NCBI GenBank assembly: GCA_030267565.1 | Contig: BRXU01000034.1 | Location: forward strand, 203,501-267,500 | Direction: 5' to 3' | Length of the DNA stretch: 64,000 nt | Source: Pleodorina starrii | Taxonomy: Eukaryota; Chlorophyta; Chlorophyceae; Chlamydomonadales; Volvocaceae | Shown here: piece after piece, positions 45,401 through 58,019 of the stretch | Layout: every line of letters starts with the position of its first letter | How positions within the stretch are numbered: the stretch's first letter is position 1 | The notes under the pieces: model-generated | The model's input: the letters and a program-made list of their open reading frames with translations, nothing else | Database searches by the model: none | Told to the model about the DNA's origin: nothing | Translations under genes and position numbers: made by a program

Positions 45401-48184
45401 TGAGGACGAGGAGGGCGGCGAGGACGACGGGTCGTCTTCCGCGGACGGCGACAGCGGCGACGGCGAGGGCGAGGAGCCGGGGGAGGGCGAGGAGGAGGGC
45501 GAGGGAAGCGAGGGCGGCCCCTCCAGCAGCGAAGCCTCAGAGGGCGGCGGTGACCCGCGGGACACAGCCAAAGCCAAAGCCGGCCGCCGCCGCGTCGGCG
45601 CCGCAGAGCTGGATCGAGAGCCCGGGGATGACGGAAGCGACCCCTGGCCGCCGCAGCCGCCGCCGCCGCCGCCACAGCCGGAGGAGGCAAGAGCTGGCGG
45701 CGGCGGGAAGGGCCGCGGCAGCGACGCCGGCGCCGGCGGTGGTACCGACGGCGGCGGCGGCGGCGGCGGCAGCGTGCTTGGCGGCCGGTGGGGGTTGCTG
45801 GCTGAGGAGGCGGTGGCGCGGGGCGGTCAGAACCTGCACCTCGACATTGGCATCTGCGCCGGCGAGCGAGGAGGTAAGCGGTTTTAGGGTTTTAGGGTTT
45901 GAAGAGGTTGGGATTTGGGGCTGGGTTTAGAGTTTAGGGTCAGAGGGGGTTATGTAGGGTGGGCTGCCGGGGCCTCTTCCCGCCGAGCCCCGCAGAAGGG
46001 AGGAGAACTGCTGCGGCCACCTTCACCTTCCCGCCGTCCCTGTCGTACTCCTTCCGTACAGGTTGCGAGCTGTTGGACATTGTCGCCGCGCAGCCCCTGG
46101 CGGCGGGCGCCGAGGTGTTCAACACGTACGGCGAGCACGGCAATGACGAGCTCGTGAACAAGTACGGCTTTGCGCTGCCGTGCAATCCCTTTGACGAGGT
46201 ACGACGCTTTCTCCGCTTCGCCACTGCATTCGGATTTCTTCCGCCCACCCTCACCCCACCACCCGTACCCGTACCCGTACCCCGTCTCCGTCTCCCTCCC
46301 TTCGTCTCCTCTCTTCGTCTCATCTCTCCCTGCGGTTCCTCTGTGGGTTTCACCTTTCCCTCCCTCCCTCCCCCCCTGCTGCGGCGGCCGCAGGTGACGC
46401 TTGACAAGGGCGCGGTGGTGGCTGCAGCGCAAGCGGAGCTGGGCCGCGTGGCGGCGCTGGCGCGCGTTCGCGTCCTGGCGAAGCAAAGGCAGGTGCCGGC
46501 CGTACCTGTACCTGCGGGCTTTAGCTGCACCGCAGTGACCCGCGGGTCGGCCGGGTCCTCTCTCGGGTCTGCATCGCCCAACGCCACCCCCCAAGCGACG
46601 CAACTCTCTCGTCTGCGGCTCGAGTAGCCGCCGTGACGTGCAAGCACGGCACGCGGTGCTCATTCCAACTGCCGTAAAAGCTCCGGCTCCGAAACCTACA
46701 CGACAGAATCTCCCCGCCCCAAGCTTCTTTATTGAATCGACCCCCCTTCCCTTCGGTTCCGGCTGGCTGGCTGGCTGTCGCTGGTTTGTCTCCGCGCCGC
46801 TCCGCCTACCTCTCCAACAACAACTCCCACCCACGCACCCACCCACTCGCCCCGACCGCGCAGCGACTTGCTGGCGGAAGATGAGGAGCCCTTTCTGCTG
46901 CTGCCGCCCCGCCACGTCAACACATCGCTGTACGTGGCGCTGAGGCTGCTGGCGGGTGGGGGTTCCCTGGAGGTAAGGACGGCACCCGGGGGTTGGGGAG
47001 AGCCTGAGCGGGCAGGCGCGGGCCTGTGTGTAGTTCGCATGTGTCTATACAGCGCATGTGTGTACCGGTATTTGTACGTCTTTGGGGCCTTACGCTGGCC
47101 AGGGGGCGCGGCTTGTGCGGTGATTTTTGTGTGCACTGGCTTGGGCCGAGTTCGCCGCCCCCTCCCCCTGCCCCGCTTGCTGGCGAGCTATGCGATTCCG
47201 ACGAGCTTCGTGTCGTGTCTTTGCGCCTCGCAGGATGCCCTTGCGCCGCTGCGGGCGGCGTGGCAGCGCGAGCGACAGGAGCGGCGACGGCGGCCGCAGC
47301 CATCCGCACCGCCCAACGCACAGCCTGACCCAGCGGGGAAGGGCTCAGAGGAGCCAAGCGCAGAGAAGGAGGAGGAGGAGGAGGAGGACGAGGAGGACGG
47401 CGACGCGCGGAAGGGCAAGCGGCGGCGCGGCAGCGGCAGAGCCGTCACGGCGGTGAGCGGCGCCGCTGACGGCGGCGATGGCGGCACGACGGAGGTCGCC
47501 GATGAGGATTGCCGGCCGCGGAAGCGCGGGAAAGGAGGAGCAGCCGCCGCCGCGGCCGCCCCGGCTGATGGCAAGGCCCGCGCACGGCAGGATCTGGATC
47601 CGAAAGCCAGTGGATCCGGATCTGGATCCAGTGGTGGCGCGGAGGACAGCGACGGCGAAGGGGACGGCAGCGATGACGACGACCTGCCCCAGGACGTCGA
47701 GATCCAGCCGGGCTCCAAAACCGGATCCGGATTCGACAAATCAGAGCAGAAAGCCGGAGCAAAGGCGGGGAAGGGTAAGCCGCGGCGCGGTGGCGCAGCC
47801 GGTGGGAGGGGTGAGGGCCCCGGCGGCGGCGGCGGCGGCGCTGGCGGTGACCGCGACAGTGCCGCTGCGCAGCCGCTGTGGACGGACTCGATGCGGGCGC
47901 TGCTGCGGCGCGTGATTTCGGAGCGCCTGGCTGCCTATCCAACCACCCTGGAGCAGGACGAGCAGGAGCTCCGAAACCCAAGCGCAGCAGTGGGCCGGGA
48001 GGAGGAGGGCAAGGAGGACAAGGAGAAGAAGACGAAGAAAGGAAAGAAGGGCGGTGCGGATGGTGGAATGGGGGGCGGCGGCGGCGGCACAACGGCGGAG
48101 GCGGCCGCCGCGCGAAGCTGCGCGCTGCTGCTGCGGATCGGGGAGAAGCAGCTGCTGACACAAGCGCTCGCGCACCTGATCTGA
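42477..48184 (+). CDS. SETD6: SETD6-like SET-domain protein lysine methyltransferase
   Basis: SETD6 and plant Rubisco LSMT relatives transfer methyl groups from S-adenosylmethionine to lysines of non-histone proteins. Exons: 42477-42753, 43169-43337, 43559-43672, 44080-44184, 44444-44537, 44829-44898, 45226-45873, 46062-46198, 46394-46488, 46864-46972, 47234-48184; 922 residues, about twice the usual length. Visible SET landmarks are DVPEGRVLATIPRHAVLS, PLADVFNHK (the NH motif, near 250) and EVFNTYGEHGNDELVNKYGF (about 512-531, the cofactor/substrate lysine-channel region). The C-terminal substrate-binding domain ends RIGEKQLLTQALAHLI, as in SETD6. The extra length is an Asp/Glu/Gly-rich block of about 215 residues inside the SET domain (277-490) and a charged Lys/Glu-rich block (about 620-860). 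Exon 9 seems to end at a GC donor (46489). The substrate is unknown. Confidence 0.87.
45882..45897 (+). repeat. Two telomere-type TTTTAGGG units in an intron
   Basis: Two adjacent copies of TTTTAGGG, the Chlamydomonas telomere repeat unit, follow the donor of SETD6-like intron 7. Degenerate TTTAGGG words continue to about 45945. Confidence 0.75.
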
Positions 48185-48979
48185 ACTGAACAGGTCTGAT
48201 CTGGGTTGAGCCGAGGTTGGGGGCGGCCTTAAGATGCCTTAAGGGCGGCGCATTGCGTTGCGCTCCCTATCTGAGTGTGCCAGGACTGTATTGGAGCTGC
48301 GCTGCGCTGACTTTGGCGTTATGGTGCATGTCAGCATGTGTGCGTGCGGGAAGGAGTCAGCTGTTACACTCATAACGACTTTTATATAAATATGTTTCTC
48401 TATTATAGTTGAAGGCCGAACGTGGTATTTGTTGACATTCTTCACTGGGAGGCCTTGTGGCCTAGCTCTCCGCTCTGTAGGTGACTGTCGCGAGCCAGAG
48501 GCCGATTTGTCAAGGCTTGAAAGCTTGTGGTGCACAATGAATGTTTTCAACGTCAAGGTTGCTAAAGTGGATGGCAACACATGGGCGCCTTTGCCGGCAA
48601 GGTCGTCGGCGACGGTCCGCGAACGACAGGCCGACTGACTAAGGCCCTTTGTGCGGGACGATGAAGATGCGTACATGCCGGCGCTGTATCACATGTCAGT
48701 GTATTGATGTCATAAATATTGACTTGAGTGTTTCAGTTCGAAAAAAGCAAGCGAGAATCACGAAGGTATTACTACGCTAACCGGTAACGGTCAACGTCTT
48801 CAAATTAAGCGATGCACAGCATGCACTTCGTCGGCTACTCAGCTTTCATTCGTAACGTTATAGCATTCTATGATGGCGTTGACTTAGCTAGGTACAAATT
48901 TATCCCCCATGGGCGAGGCTATGCAAGGGCGTCAGAAATACCAACGCTGTCGACTGCGATAAAATCATAATAATTAGCC
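48185..48979. other. Intergenic region before the DHX37 gene
   Basis: About 800 bases in tandem orientation, with the SETD6-like 3' end and the DHX37 promoter. It is markedly less GC-rich than the genes, especially 48640-48980. No gene and no clear TGTAA signal was found. Confidence 0.55.
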
Positions 48980-51900
48980 ATGACCAAAACAAGCAAGCGT
49001 CAACTGAAAAATAAGAATGCACAAAGCCTCCGTAGCAAGGCCGGCGGCTCTGCAATTGGTCAAGCTAGCGGCCTGGACCTTCTGTCCGACGAGCTGAAGC
49101 AGCAATATGAAGAGTAAGCTTTTTGTATAGCTTCAAGGAATGGTTGCACGCTTTCGGGGCTATGGCGAGTCTGTCGGCCGCGACTCACTCAACACGACCC
49201 GCACCCATCCCGGGCAGGTCCGGCATCGACCCATCTCAACTCGTCCTCCCTCAAAGCTCCAAATCCAAGGGACCGAAGCAGGTACGCGGTGCTCCGAATC
49301 CGCCCGTTTCGTCACTCGCTGGCCGCTCCCTCATTCCGCTGCCTCAACGTTATGAACCCACACCCACCCCCGCTTGACCCCTGATGAAATAATCACTCAC
49401 CGCACGTGTGTCGAGCCGCTGCCCCCCATCATACCATCCCAACGCGCAGGACAACGCCAAGGGCAGCCGACAGGCGCAGCCGGTTCCGGAGCAGGAGCTG
49501 AGTAAGTCACAGCTGCGCAAGCTGAAGCAGGTGCAACTGAAGAAGGAGCGCCGCGAGAACCTCTCCCAGGTGGGTGACACTGCGCTTCCTCCTCTAGAAC
49601 GGACTGGACTGGACTGCCAGAATCAGCTGTCAGACGCAGCTGCAACTCACCGTCGTCATCGTCGTGGTTGGCAAGTCAACCTGGAGGCCAGCCGATCCCT
49701 AACCGCCCGCCCCTTCCCCTATACCCCCGCCCGCTCCCCGCTCCGTCACTCGCCTGCCCTAATACTCCGCAGAGCTCTCCTCCCAACCCTCTCCTCCCAC
49801 CCGCCTCGTCCTCTCTCCCTTCTCTTTCCTTTCCACCCCCTTAGGTCCTGGCGCAGCTCAACACCCACGCCGCCAGTGATGCCGCGCTGGCGATGATGCG
49901 GCCGCTGCACCAGCGGGGCCACCGGGAGACCAAGAAGCAGCGCCTGAGGCGGGAGCTGCAGCTGCAGCGGGCCGGGCTGGCGGGGGTGCTGGGGGAGGGG
50001 GAGGGAGGCGGCGGGGAGCTGCTGAGGCAGCGCAGGGTCAAGGGGGCGGCGGAGGGAGGCGCCGCCAGCGACAGCGGGGAGAGTGGCGGCAGCAGCGACG
50101 ACGACGACGAGGAGGAGGAGGTGCGTGGTGTGGCGTGGTGTGGTGTGGTGTGGCGGCAGTGGTGGTAGTAGTGGTGGTGGTAGAGGGGAAGGACGCTGTA
50201 GGGGCCGGGGCTGAAGGAGTCCGCGTGAGTGGATGGCCCCTGGTTTGGGCCGTGCCACCTTCCAGTAAAGGGACTGGGCAGCGGACTTACCCCGGGCGCC
50301 GTATTCCGTGCGACCGTATTCCGTACTCCGTGTGACCGTGAGTGTGCGTTTGTGTCGTGCAGAGGCCGCCCAGCAAGGTGCCCGCGGCTGCCGCGCCCAC
50401 CGGCGTCGCAGCAGCGGGAGGAGCGAGCGGTGTCGGCAGCGACGGCAGCGGCAGCGGCAGTGAGGGAGGCGACGACGACGACGACGACAGTGCGCAGCCG
50501 GCGTCAAAGCGCCAGCGCCAAGGCGCCCCCGGCGCCGCCGCGGTGGCGGCGGCGGCGGCCGCCGCCGCCGCCGCCGACCCCGCCGCCGCCCGGCGCCAGG
50601 CCCTCCTGGCCGCGCGTCGCGAGGCGCAGCGCATCCGCGCGCAGGAGCTCGGCGGTGTCGTACCTGCCGTACAGGACGAGTCGCTGCGCGACCCGGAGGT
50701 GGCGGCGGCGCGTGCGCAGGCCGCCGCCGCGGCGGCGGAGGCGGCGCAGTTCCCGCACCGGGTGGTCGCCGTGAAGCGGCCCGCGGCGATGTCGGCGGCG
50801 CGGCTGGGTCTGCCCATCAGCGGCATGGAGGCGGACATAATGGAGGCGGTGGCGGCGCACGACGTGGTGGTGCTGGCGGGGGAGACGGGCTGCGGGAAAA
50901 CCACGCAGGTGCGCGTTGTGCGTTGAGAGACTTGCGGGGCCTAAAACCCTAAAACCCGAGGACCATCCACCAGGTGTCCGTTGAGACTTGCGAGGCGGCC
51001 AACACGGACGCAGACGCGGACGCGGGGGTGTGGTGTCTGGTGTGGTGTGGTGTGCCGGTTTGCAGGAGGCGGTGTGTCGGTCCTCCGTTCTACCCGGGGG
51101 TCCCTGTTTCGCCACCCGCCGTCTCCCTTCCTTCGCTGCGGCACAGTGCGGTAACACCTTTCTTGACCCTCCTCTCCCCCATGTCCCGCCCCGCAGGTGC
51201 CCCAATTCCTGTTGGAAGCGGGTTACGGCTGCCGGGATTTCCCCGAGAAGGCGGGCGCGGTGGGCATCACGCAGCCGCGGCGTGTGGCGGCGGTGAGCAC
51301 CGCGCAGCGAGTCGCGGAGGAGCTTGGCTGCGATATCGGGGAGGCGGTGGGCTACCAGGTGAGCCGCGGAGGAGGAGGATGAGGAGGAGCGAGGGGGGCA
51401 GTTCAGGTGGTGGCGGTGGTGTGTGCGTGTGTGCCTGCGCGCGCAGAGCGTGCGTTCAACCACACACGCACCGCCCTTCCTTTCCCTTCCAACCCCTGCC
51501 CTGCCCGGCCTTGTCCCACGCATACATGTGTTCACTGTGCGTCGTGGTACGACAGGTTCGGTACGACCGCGCTGTTGGCTCCGGCACCGCGCTCAAGTTC
51601 ATGACGGACGGTATTCTGCTGCGGGAGCTGCAGCTTGACTTTTTGCTGCGGGGCTACAGTGCGGTGGTGGTGGATGAGGCCCACGAGAGGGCGCTCAACA
51701 CGGACCTGCTGCTAGGTGGGTGGGTGGGAGTTGAACGGGTGTTTGGAATGGATGGAATTGAGTGGATGGGTGGGCGGGTGGGTGGGTGGGTGGAAGGGTG
51801 GGAATTGATGGGCAGGGGCCGCTGGGCCGCAGGCTGACTGGTGGGGGTCGCGTAGGGCTCCGGACCGCCCACTCCCATTCCCACCCCCACTCCCATCCCC

Positions 51901-54900
51901 ACTCCCACCGCCGCCGCTGTCGGCCGCAGGCATGCTGTCCCGCATCGTGCCTCTGCGGCGCCGCATGTGGCGGGAGCGGCAGGAGGCGCTGGCCCGCGGC
52001 GAGCGACCCGCGGGTCCGCCCGTCCACCCGCTCAAGCTCATCATCATGAGCGCCACACTGCGGACCTCGGACTTCACCGAGAACAAGAGACTGTTCACCA
52101 GCCCACCGCCCGTCATTAATGTGAGGGTAGTACGAATTGTACGATGCTGCATTGGGTCGGTGATGAACTGATGGTACTTAGATTGCGCCTTTCGGGGCCT
52201 TTCAGGGCCTGTCAGGGCACCGGCCCCGGCCGTTCACCCAGGTGGCGCGAGCCCTCATCTGCCCAGGCCCCATAATAAGCCGCGGCCCACCCAACAAATC
52301 TGTTGCCGCCGTACTTTGTCGTATTGCTCGTGCAGGTCCCCGCCCGGCAGTACCCGGTGACTGTCCACTTCAGTCGCCGTACCGAGATGCAGGACTACGT
52401 GTCGGCTGCGTTCCGCAAGGTACGGCACGGTATTTATGGTACGACATGCCGACAGTCTCGCAGAAAAACCCCATTGACCCGCTTCATTGCAGCAGAACTA
52501 CGACAAACGAGCCAAGTAACTAATTTAACCGTTGCAACTACCTCCAGGTCACGCGCATCCACGCCGAACTCCCTCCCGGAGGCATCCTCGTGTTCCTGAC
52601 GGGGCAGAGGGAGGTGGAGCAGCTGTGCAGGAGGCTCAGAGCCCACTACGATACGCGGAGCCGGCGGGCGGCAGCAGCAGCAGCAGCAGGTGGCGGCGGC
52701 CGCGGCCGCGACGGCGACGGCGAGGGGGCGGAGGCGGAGGAGGCGGAGGACGAGGAGCTGGCGGCGGCGGCGCCGGAGCAGTACGGCGGCGGCGGCGACC
52801 TGGCGGAGGTGGCGGGCGACGCCGCGGAGCGGCGGCGGCGGCGCGACGAGGACGTCGATGATTACGGGGTGAGTGGGCTTTTACTTTTTAGGGTGCGGCG
52901 GCGACCGTGGTGGTTCCGGAGCGGATCTTGCCGCAACACCCGAAGTTTAATCGCCGCACCAACCGCCGAAGCTGCGGCTTAATTGGGTTCCGTTGTGTGC
53001 CGTACAATGGTGTCGTGTTTGGCGCTGCCACGCGTCTCCCTGTAGCGCGCCCGGTGCTGTGTCACGCGACCGTGGTGAACTCCCTGCGGTGTCGTATGTC
53101 GTACGAATGCCGTACAGGAGCTTAACGGCGACGACGAGGAGGGCGACGAGGACGAGGAGGAGGTCCAGGTGATGGGGGGCGATCAGTTTACGCCAGAGGA
53201 GATCGCGGCGGCGGAGCGGCGATTCGAGGAGACGTACGGCAAGTCGCTGACGGCGGCGGCGGCGCCGTCAGGCGCCGCCGGCGGCGGCGCGGCTGGCGCG
53301 GCGGCGCAGGGTCAGGCCCAGGGCGGGCCCGCGCCCGTGTATGTGCTGCCGCTGTACGCCATGCTGCCACAGGTACGGCATGTCGTACGAAAACGTGACC
53401 AGGGTTGTGTACTTGTTTGCCGGGTGTTTGTCGTCGGGGGCCGGTGGCGTGGCCACTGGAGGGGACGCCCGTGGACCATCCGCGCTCCCTTACCCTCCCC
53501 CTGTTCGTGGATACCTCTCCCCTTTCCTCACCTTCCATCCATCACCCACCCTGACACGCCCCCCCCCACACACACACACACCCATCCCCCCCCCTGACAG
53601 GCCCGCCAAGCCAAGGTATTCGCGCCGCACCCTGCCGGCCACCGTCTCATTGTGGTCGCAACCAACGTCGCAGAGACGTCCCTCACCATACCCGGTGAGC
53701 AGTGGGAGGGGGCAGTCCACCACCACCACCACCACCGCGACCACACACTCTCCACTGACTCTCCACAGTCGACACGCACACATTAACCAACAACCGTCAC
53801 CTCGACGTACTCCGTACTCCACTCCCTATCAAATGCCGCCCCCCCCCGCCTCCATACCTTACCCGGACAATCGCCTCGCTTCCCTGCGCTGCGGCTCCTC
53901 CCCTTCCCATACCGCCCATGCCGTACCCTTCATCCCTACCTGTCGTACCCGTGATCCGTAACTGTCGTACCTGTCATCCGTACAGGCATCCGCTACGTCG
54001 TGGACGCGGGCCGCAGCAAGCAGAAGCTTCTGGAGGAGTCGAGCGGCGGTCAGATAGCTCGCTACGAGGTTCGCTGGGTGAGCAAGGCCAGCGCGGCGCA
54101 GCGGGCGGGTCGCGCGGGCCGGACCTGCCCCGGCCACACCTACCGGCTGTACAGCTCAGCGCACTTCAACGACACCTTCCCGGAGCACTCGCCGCCGGAG
54201 ATTGTCAACACGAGCCTGGAGGGGGTGGTGCTGGTCATGAAGAGCATGGGAGTGGACAAGGTGAGGAGACAAGGGGGTGGGCCCGGGCGGAGGAGGAGGG
54301 CGGCGGGCGAGGGGCCGGGGGTTGTTAGGGGCGGGGATGGCTTGTCTTGACGTCCTCGGGCGTGTATGTCGGGAAACGGCTCTCTCTCTCTCTCTCTCTC
54401 CTTTCCTGCCCTCCTCACTCTGCTCCGCCCCGCCCTGCCCCGCCCCGTCCCCCCGCTCCCAGGTACACAACTTCCCCTTCCCCACGCCGCCCGACGCCGA
54501 CTCGCTCCGCTCAGCGCACCGCTGCCTGGAGGCGCTGTGCGCTCTGCAGCCGGGCAGCGGTGCGCTGACAGACGTGGGGCGAGCCATGGCGGCCTTCCCC
54601 ATCAGCCCCCGCCACGCGCGGATGTTGCTGGAGGTGAGGGGGCAGGGGAAGGGAAAGGGGAAGGGAGAGGGAGAGTGGGCGGAGATGGGGGTCTGAGAGG
54701 GAGAGAGGGTGTGGGGCAGGAGAAGGAGAGGCGTCCCCGGAGGTGCCCCCAGGAGCTGGAGGTGCGGGGTCCCCGGGGCGGGGGCGGGGAGTTACACCAT
54801 GGAATCCCCAACAAGCGGCTCATTGACTGGTTGGGAGGGGTCTAAGGGGAGGGCGGGCGGGCGGGCGGGTGGATGGATGAAAAAGGGTGAAACCATCCTC

Positions 54901-57900
54901 AGGCATATTGGGGAGAATGGGGCGAGGGCTAGTGAGGTACAAAGGGTGGAAGGAGGCTCGCAACGCATCATGTCGTCCTTTCGGGTCACCGGTCACCGGC
55001 TCACCCCATGTCCGCCTCATCGCTCGCTTCAGGTGCTCAAGTGGCAAAAGGCCGCGGGTGGCGTCGGCGGCGACGGTGACGGCGCCGACGCCGGCGGCGG
55101 CGGCGGCGCGCTGTCGGTTCCGGAGCACGTGGCTCGGCGGGCCGGCCGCGCCTTGCCATACGCCGTCGCGCTGGCGGCGGCGGTCAGCGTCGAGAGCCCG
55201 TTCATACACATTGACACGGTGGGCGCGTCGGCGTCGGGCGACGGCGCCGCCGCCGGCGGCGGCGCCGGCGGTACGGAAGCGGATCCGGAGGATGGCGACG
55301 GCGACGGCGACGACGGCGAGGCGGGCAAGGCTGGCTCGAAGCGGCGAAAACTCGAGAAGAAGGACGGCGGCAAGCGTGCGGGCCGAAGAAAAGGCGGCGG
55401 CGGCGGCGACGACGACGACGGTGAGGAAGATGGGGAGCAGGACGGCGGCGACGACGATGGCGACGAGGAGGAGGAGGACGGTCGGCGCAGGTCTGGCGGC
55501 GCGGGGCCGGGGCCGGGCGCGGCGGCGGCGGCGGCGGCGCGCGAGGCGGCGCGGCGGCGCCGCCAGCACGCCGCCGCCATGCAGGCCCGCTTCCGCCACT
55601 CCCGCTCCGACGCGCTGTCGGCCCTGGCGGCCCTCGTGGCCTTCGAGGCCAGCGGCGAGAGTGAGGACTTCGCGGCGACCCACTTTCTCCACGCACGCAA
55701 TCTGCGAGAAGCCGCCGACCTCCACCGACAGCTCCTGCGAGTGCTGGCGATGCAGCAGGTCGGAGCGTCGCCGCTGGCGGCGGCGGCGGCGGCGCCAGCC
55801 GCCGCCGCCGCCACCCTCGTGCAGGAGCTGGCGGCGGCGGCGAAGGAGCTGGCGGCGAGCCTGACCCTGCCGGGCGCCGTGCCGCCGCCGCCGCTGGCGG
55901 CGGCGGCGGGCGCGGGTACGGATGTTTCGTCTTTGCTGCCTGAGCGGGTTGCGGTGGTGTTGCGGCGGGCGCTGGCGGCGGGTTGGGCGGACCAGGTGGC
56001 TCGGCGGGTGCGGTCGGCCGAGTACCTGGCACAACTGGGGGAGAGCAGGTGAGATGGGAGGGGTGTGTGTATGTGTGTGTGTGTGTGTGTGGGCCGCGTC
56101 GTCCGTTCGTCCGTTGGTTCGCTGGCTCGTCCATTCGTTTGCTCTTCGCTGGTTCGCTTCATCCCACAGTTCCCACACCACACCACACCACACCACACCA
56201 CACCACACCGCCTCTTTGTCCTCCCTTGATTCGTGTGTGCGCCCCCTCCTCTCCTTCCCGCGGCCGCTGGCCTGCCGCACTGGCGCCCTGCCGCAGCCCC
56301 ACCCTCGCCTTCCCCGCCTTCCCTCTTCCCACCTGCCCTTGCTGCCGCCCCTTCCTCCTCTCGCCCCTTGCCTGGTGCCCTTCCCGCCTCCTTCTCCGCT
56401 GCAAAATTTTCTTTATACCGTCCCCGCCTTCCCCGCCCTCCCCCCGCAGGCGCAAGCACCACGCCGTCCGCTACCAGCCCGCCTGCCTGGCCGAGGAGCA
56501 CGTGTTCCTGCACCCGCGCTCGGCGCTGCACGGCGATGCGCCGGAGCTGCTGGTGTACACGCAGCTGCTGCGTACGGAAAAGCGGCCGTACATGGCCGGA
56601 CTCACGGCGATCGAGGTGCGCTTGTGAGGGCGGTTGTGAAGGGGGGCTTTTGGGGTTTCTTTGAGGTTTCGGCGGTTTGAAGGGGTTTGGGGAAATTGTG
56701 GGTTTTAGTGAAGTAAACCGTAAAACCCCGGTATCTGCCGGGGGGGTGTTTGACTGACAGGAGCCGGTGGGTTCTTCCTTTTGGAGGGAACATGGGCGGT
56801 ACATCCGCGCCCCGCCCCACCCTCGCCGCGGCGCGACCTGATCCCGCGTGTGTATGTGTATGTGTACGACACAGGCCGAGTGGCTGGCGGAGAGCGGCAC
56901 GCCGCTGTGCGCGCTGTCGGCGGCGCCGCTGACCGACCCGGCGCCGTCGTACCGTGGCCCGCCGGTGGACGCCGTGCTGGCGTGGCGGGAGGCACGGTAC
57001 GGCATGCACGGCTGGGCGCTGCCGCCGGTGGCGGCGCCGCACCCCGACGCCGCGGAGCGGTCGGCGGTGTTTGCGGCTGCGCTGCTGGAGGGGCGGGTGC
57101 TGCCGGGCATGGCGGGTGAGAGCGCGAGCGGGGTATGGACGCGGGCTGGCGGGGTGGCGGAGTGGGAAGCTGGGGTGATCTCGGGCGGTGGTGAAGGAGT
57201 CCAATGGGGGATCTGTGGATCTGTGTGGAAGCGGGCTGGCGGGGTGGGCGCAAGTGCGTTCGCATGCACGTGCAGCGAAGAGCGAACCGAGTTCCACCGC
57301 CGTAAAGCAAGTAGGGAAGGAAGTCGGGAGGGGCGTTGACCCGATCCCTCCTCCGCCACCCCTCCCCCTCCCCCATCCTCACCTCCTCCAGCGGCGCGCG
57401 CCTCCATTCCCATCCCCCGGCTGCTGCGCTTCATCTTTCCTGCCCCTTCCCGCCCTCTCGCCCGCTTACACTGCCGTGGTACTCTACGAACCCTACCAAC
57501 CTTCCCCTCCCTCCCGCCCGTCCGCTTAAAACTGCCGTGATACCCTTCCCCAACCCCCTGCCTCCCACAGAGCTGCGGCCCCACCTGGCCGCCGCCCCCG
57601 CCATGCTGCTGCGTCCGGAGCTGCGCGGGGTGGCCCGAGTGGGGGAGCTGGTGGGGGCCCTGACGCGAACGCGAGTGGACAGCCGCCGCTCGCTGGCGGT
57701 CGCCTGGAGGAGCCAGCCGGCGCTACTGCAGCGGGAGCTGGCGGCGTGGCTGCCGCGGGGGCAGCAGGGCGCGCTGCTGAGGATGTGGCCGCTGCTGAGG
57801 GAGCAGGCGGTGGAGGAGGGGGCGAGGGGGGCGGATGGGGGGAGGGGCGGGAAGGCGAAGGCGGCGAGGGTGGAGGCGGGAGGGGAGGCGAAAGGTGCGG

Positions 57901-58019
57901 AGGCGAGGGTGAAGGCGGCGGGGAGGCGCGGGCAGGAGAAGGGAGGGAAGGGGATGGGAGGGAAGGGAGGAGGCGAGGGGAGGAGAGGGAAGGGCGAGGG
58001 GAAGGGCAAGGCGGGGTAG
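48980..58019 (+). CDS. DHX37: DEAH-box RNA helicase of the DHX37/Dhr1 (Ecm16) type
   Basis: A nucleolar ATPase that releases U3 snoRNA from pre-18S rRNA during small-subunit assembly. Exons: 48980-49113, 49257-49281, 49450-49569, 49845-50120, 50363-50908, 51197-51358, 51556-51715, 51930-52120, 52336-52419, 52548-52868, 53118-53372, 53601-53694, 53986-54260, 54463-54633, 55033-56048, 56450-56615, 56875-57115, 57571-58019; 1,561 residues. Motifs in order: GETGCGKTT (about 358-366), [14 protein letters not shown] (461-464), SAT (about 515), [29 protein letters not shown]. The tail matches DHX37: [43 protein letters not shown] and the C-terminal domain. Human DHX37 has 1,157 residues; the excess is acidic and Ala/Gly insertions in exons 5, 10, 11 and 15. 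Exon 2 has only 25 bases and was needed to keep phase. All 17 junctions agree in phase. Confidence 0.93.
50941..50956 (-). repeat. Two telomere-type CTAAAACC units in DHX37 intron 5
   Basis: Two adjacent CTAAAACC units, the complement of the algal TTTTAGGG telomere repeat in a shifted register. They lie about 30 bases after the intron's donor. Confidence 0.7.
56173..56207 (+). repeat. CCACA microsatellite
   Basis: Seven perfect copies of CCACA in DHX37 intron 15. A GT-dinucleotide run lies about 90 bases before it (around 56063-56092). Confidence 0.95.
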
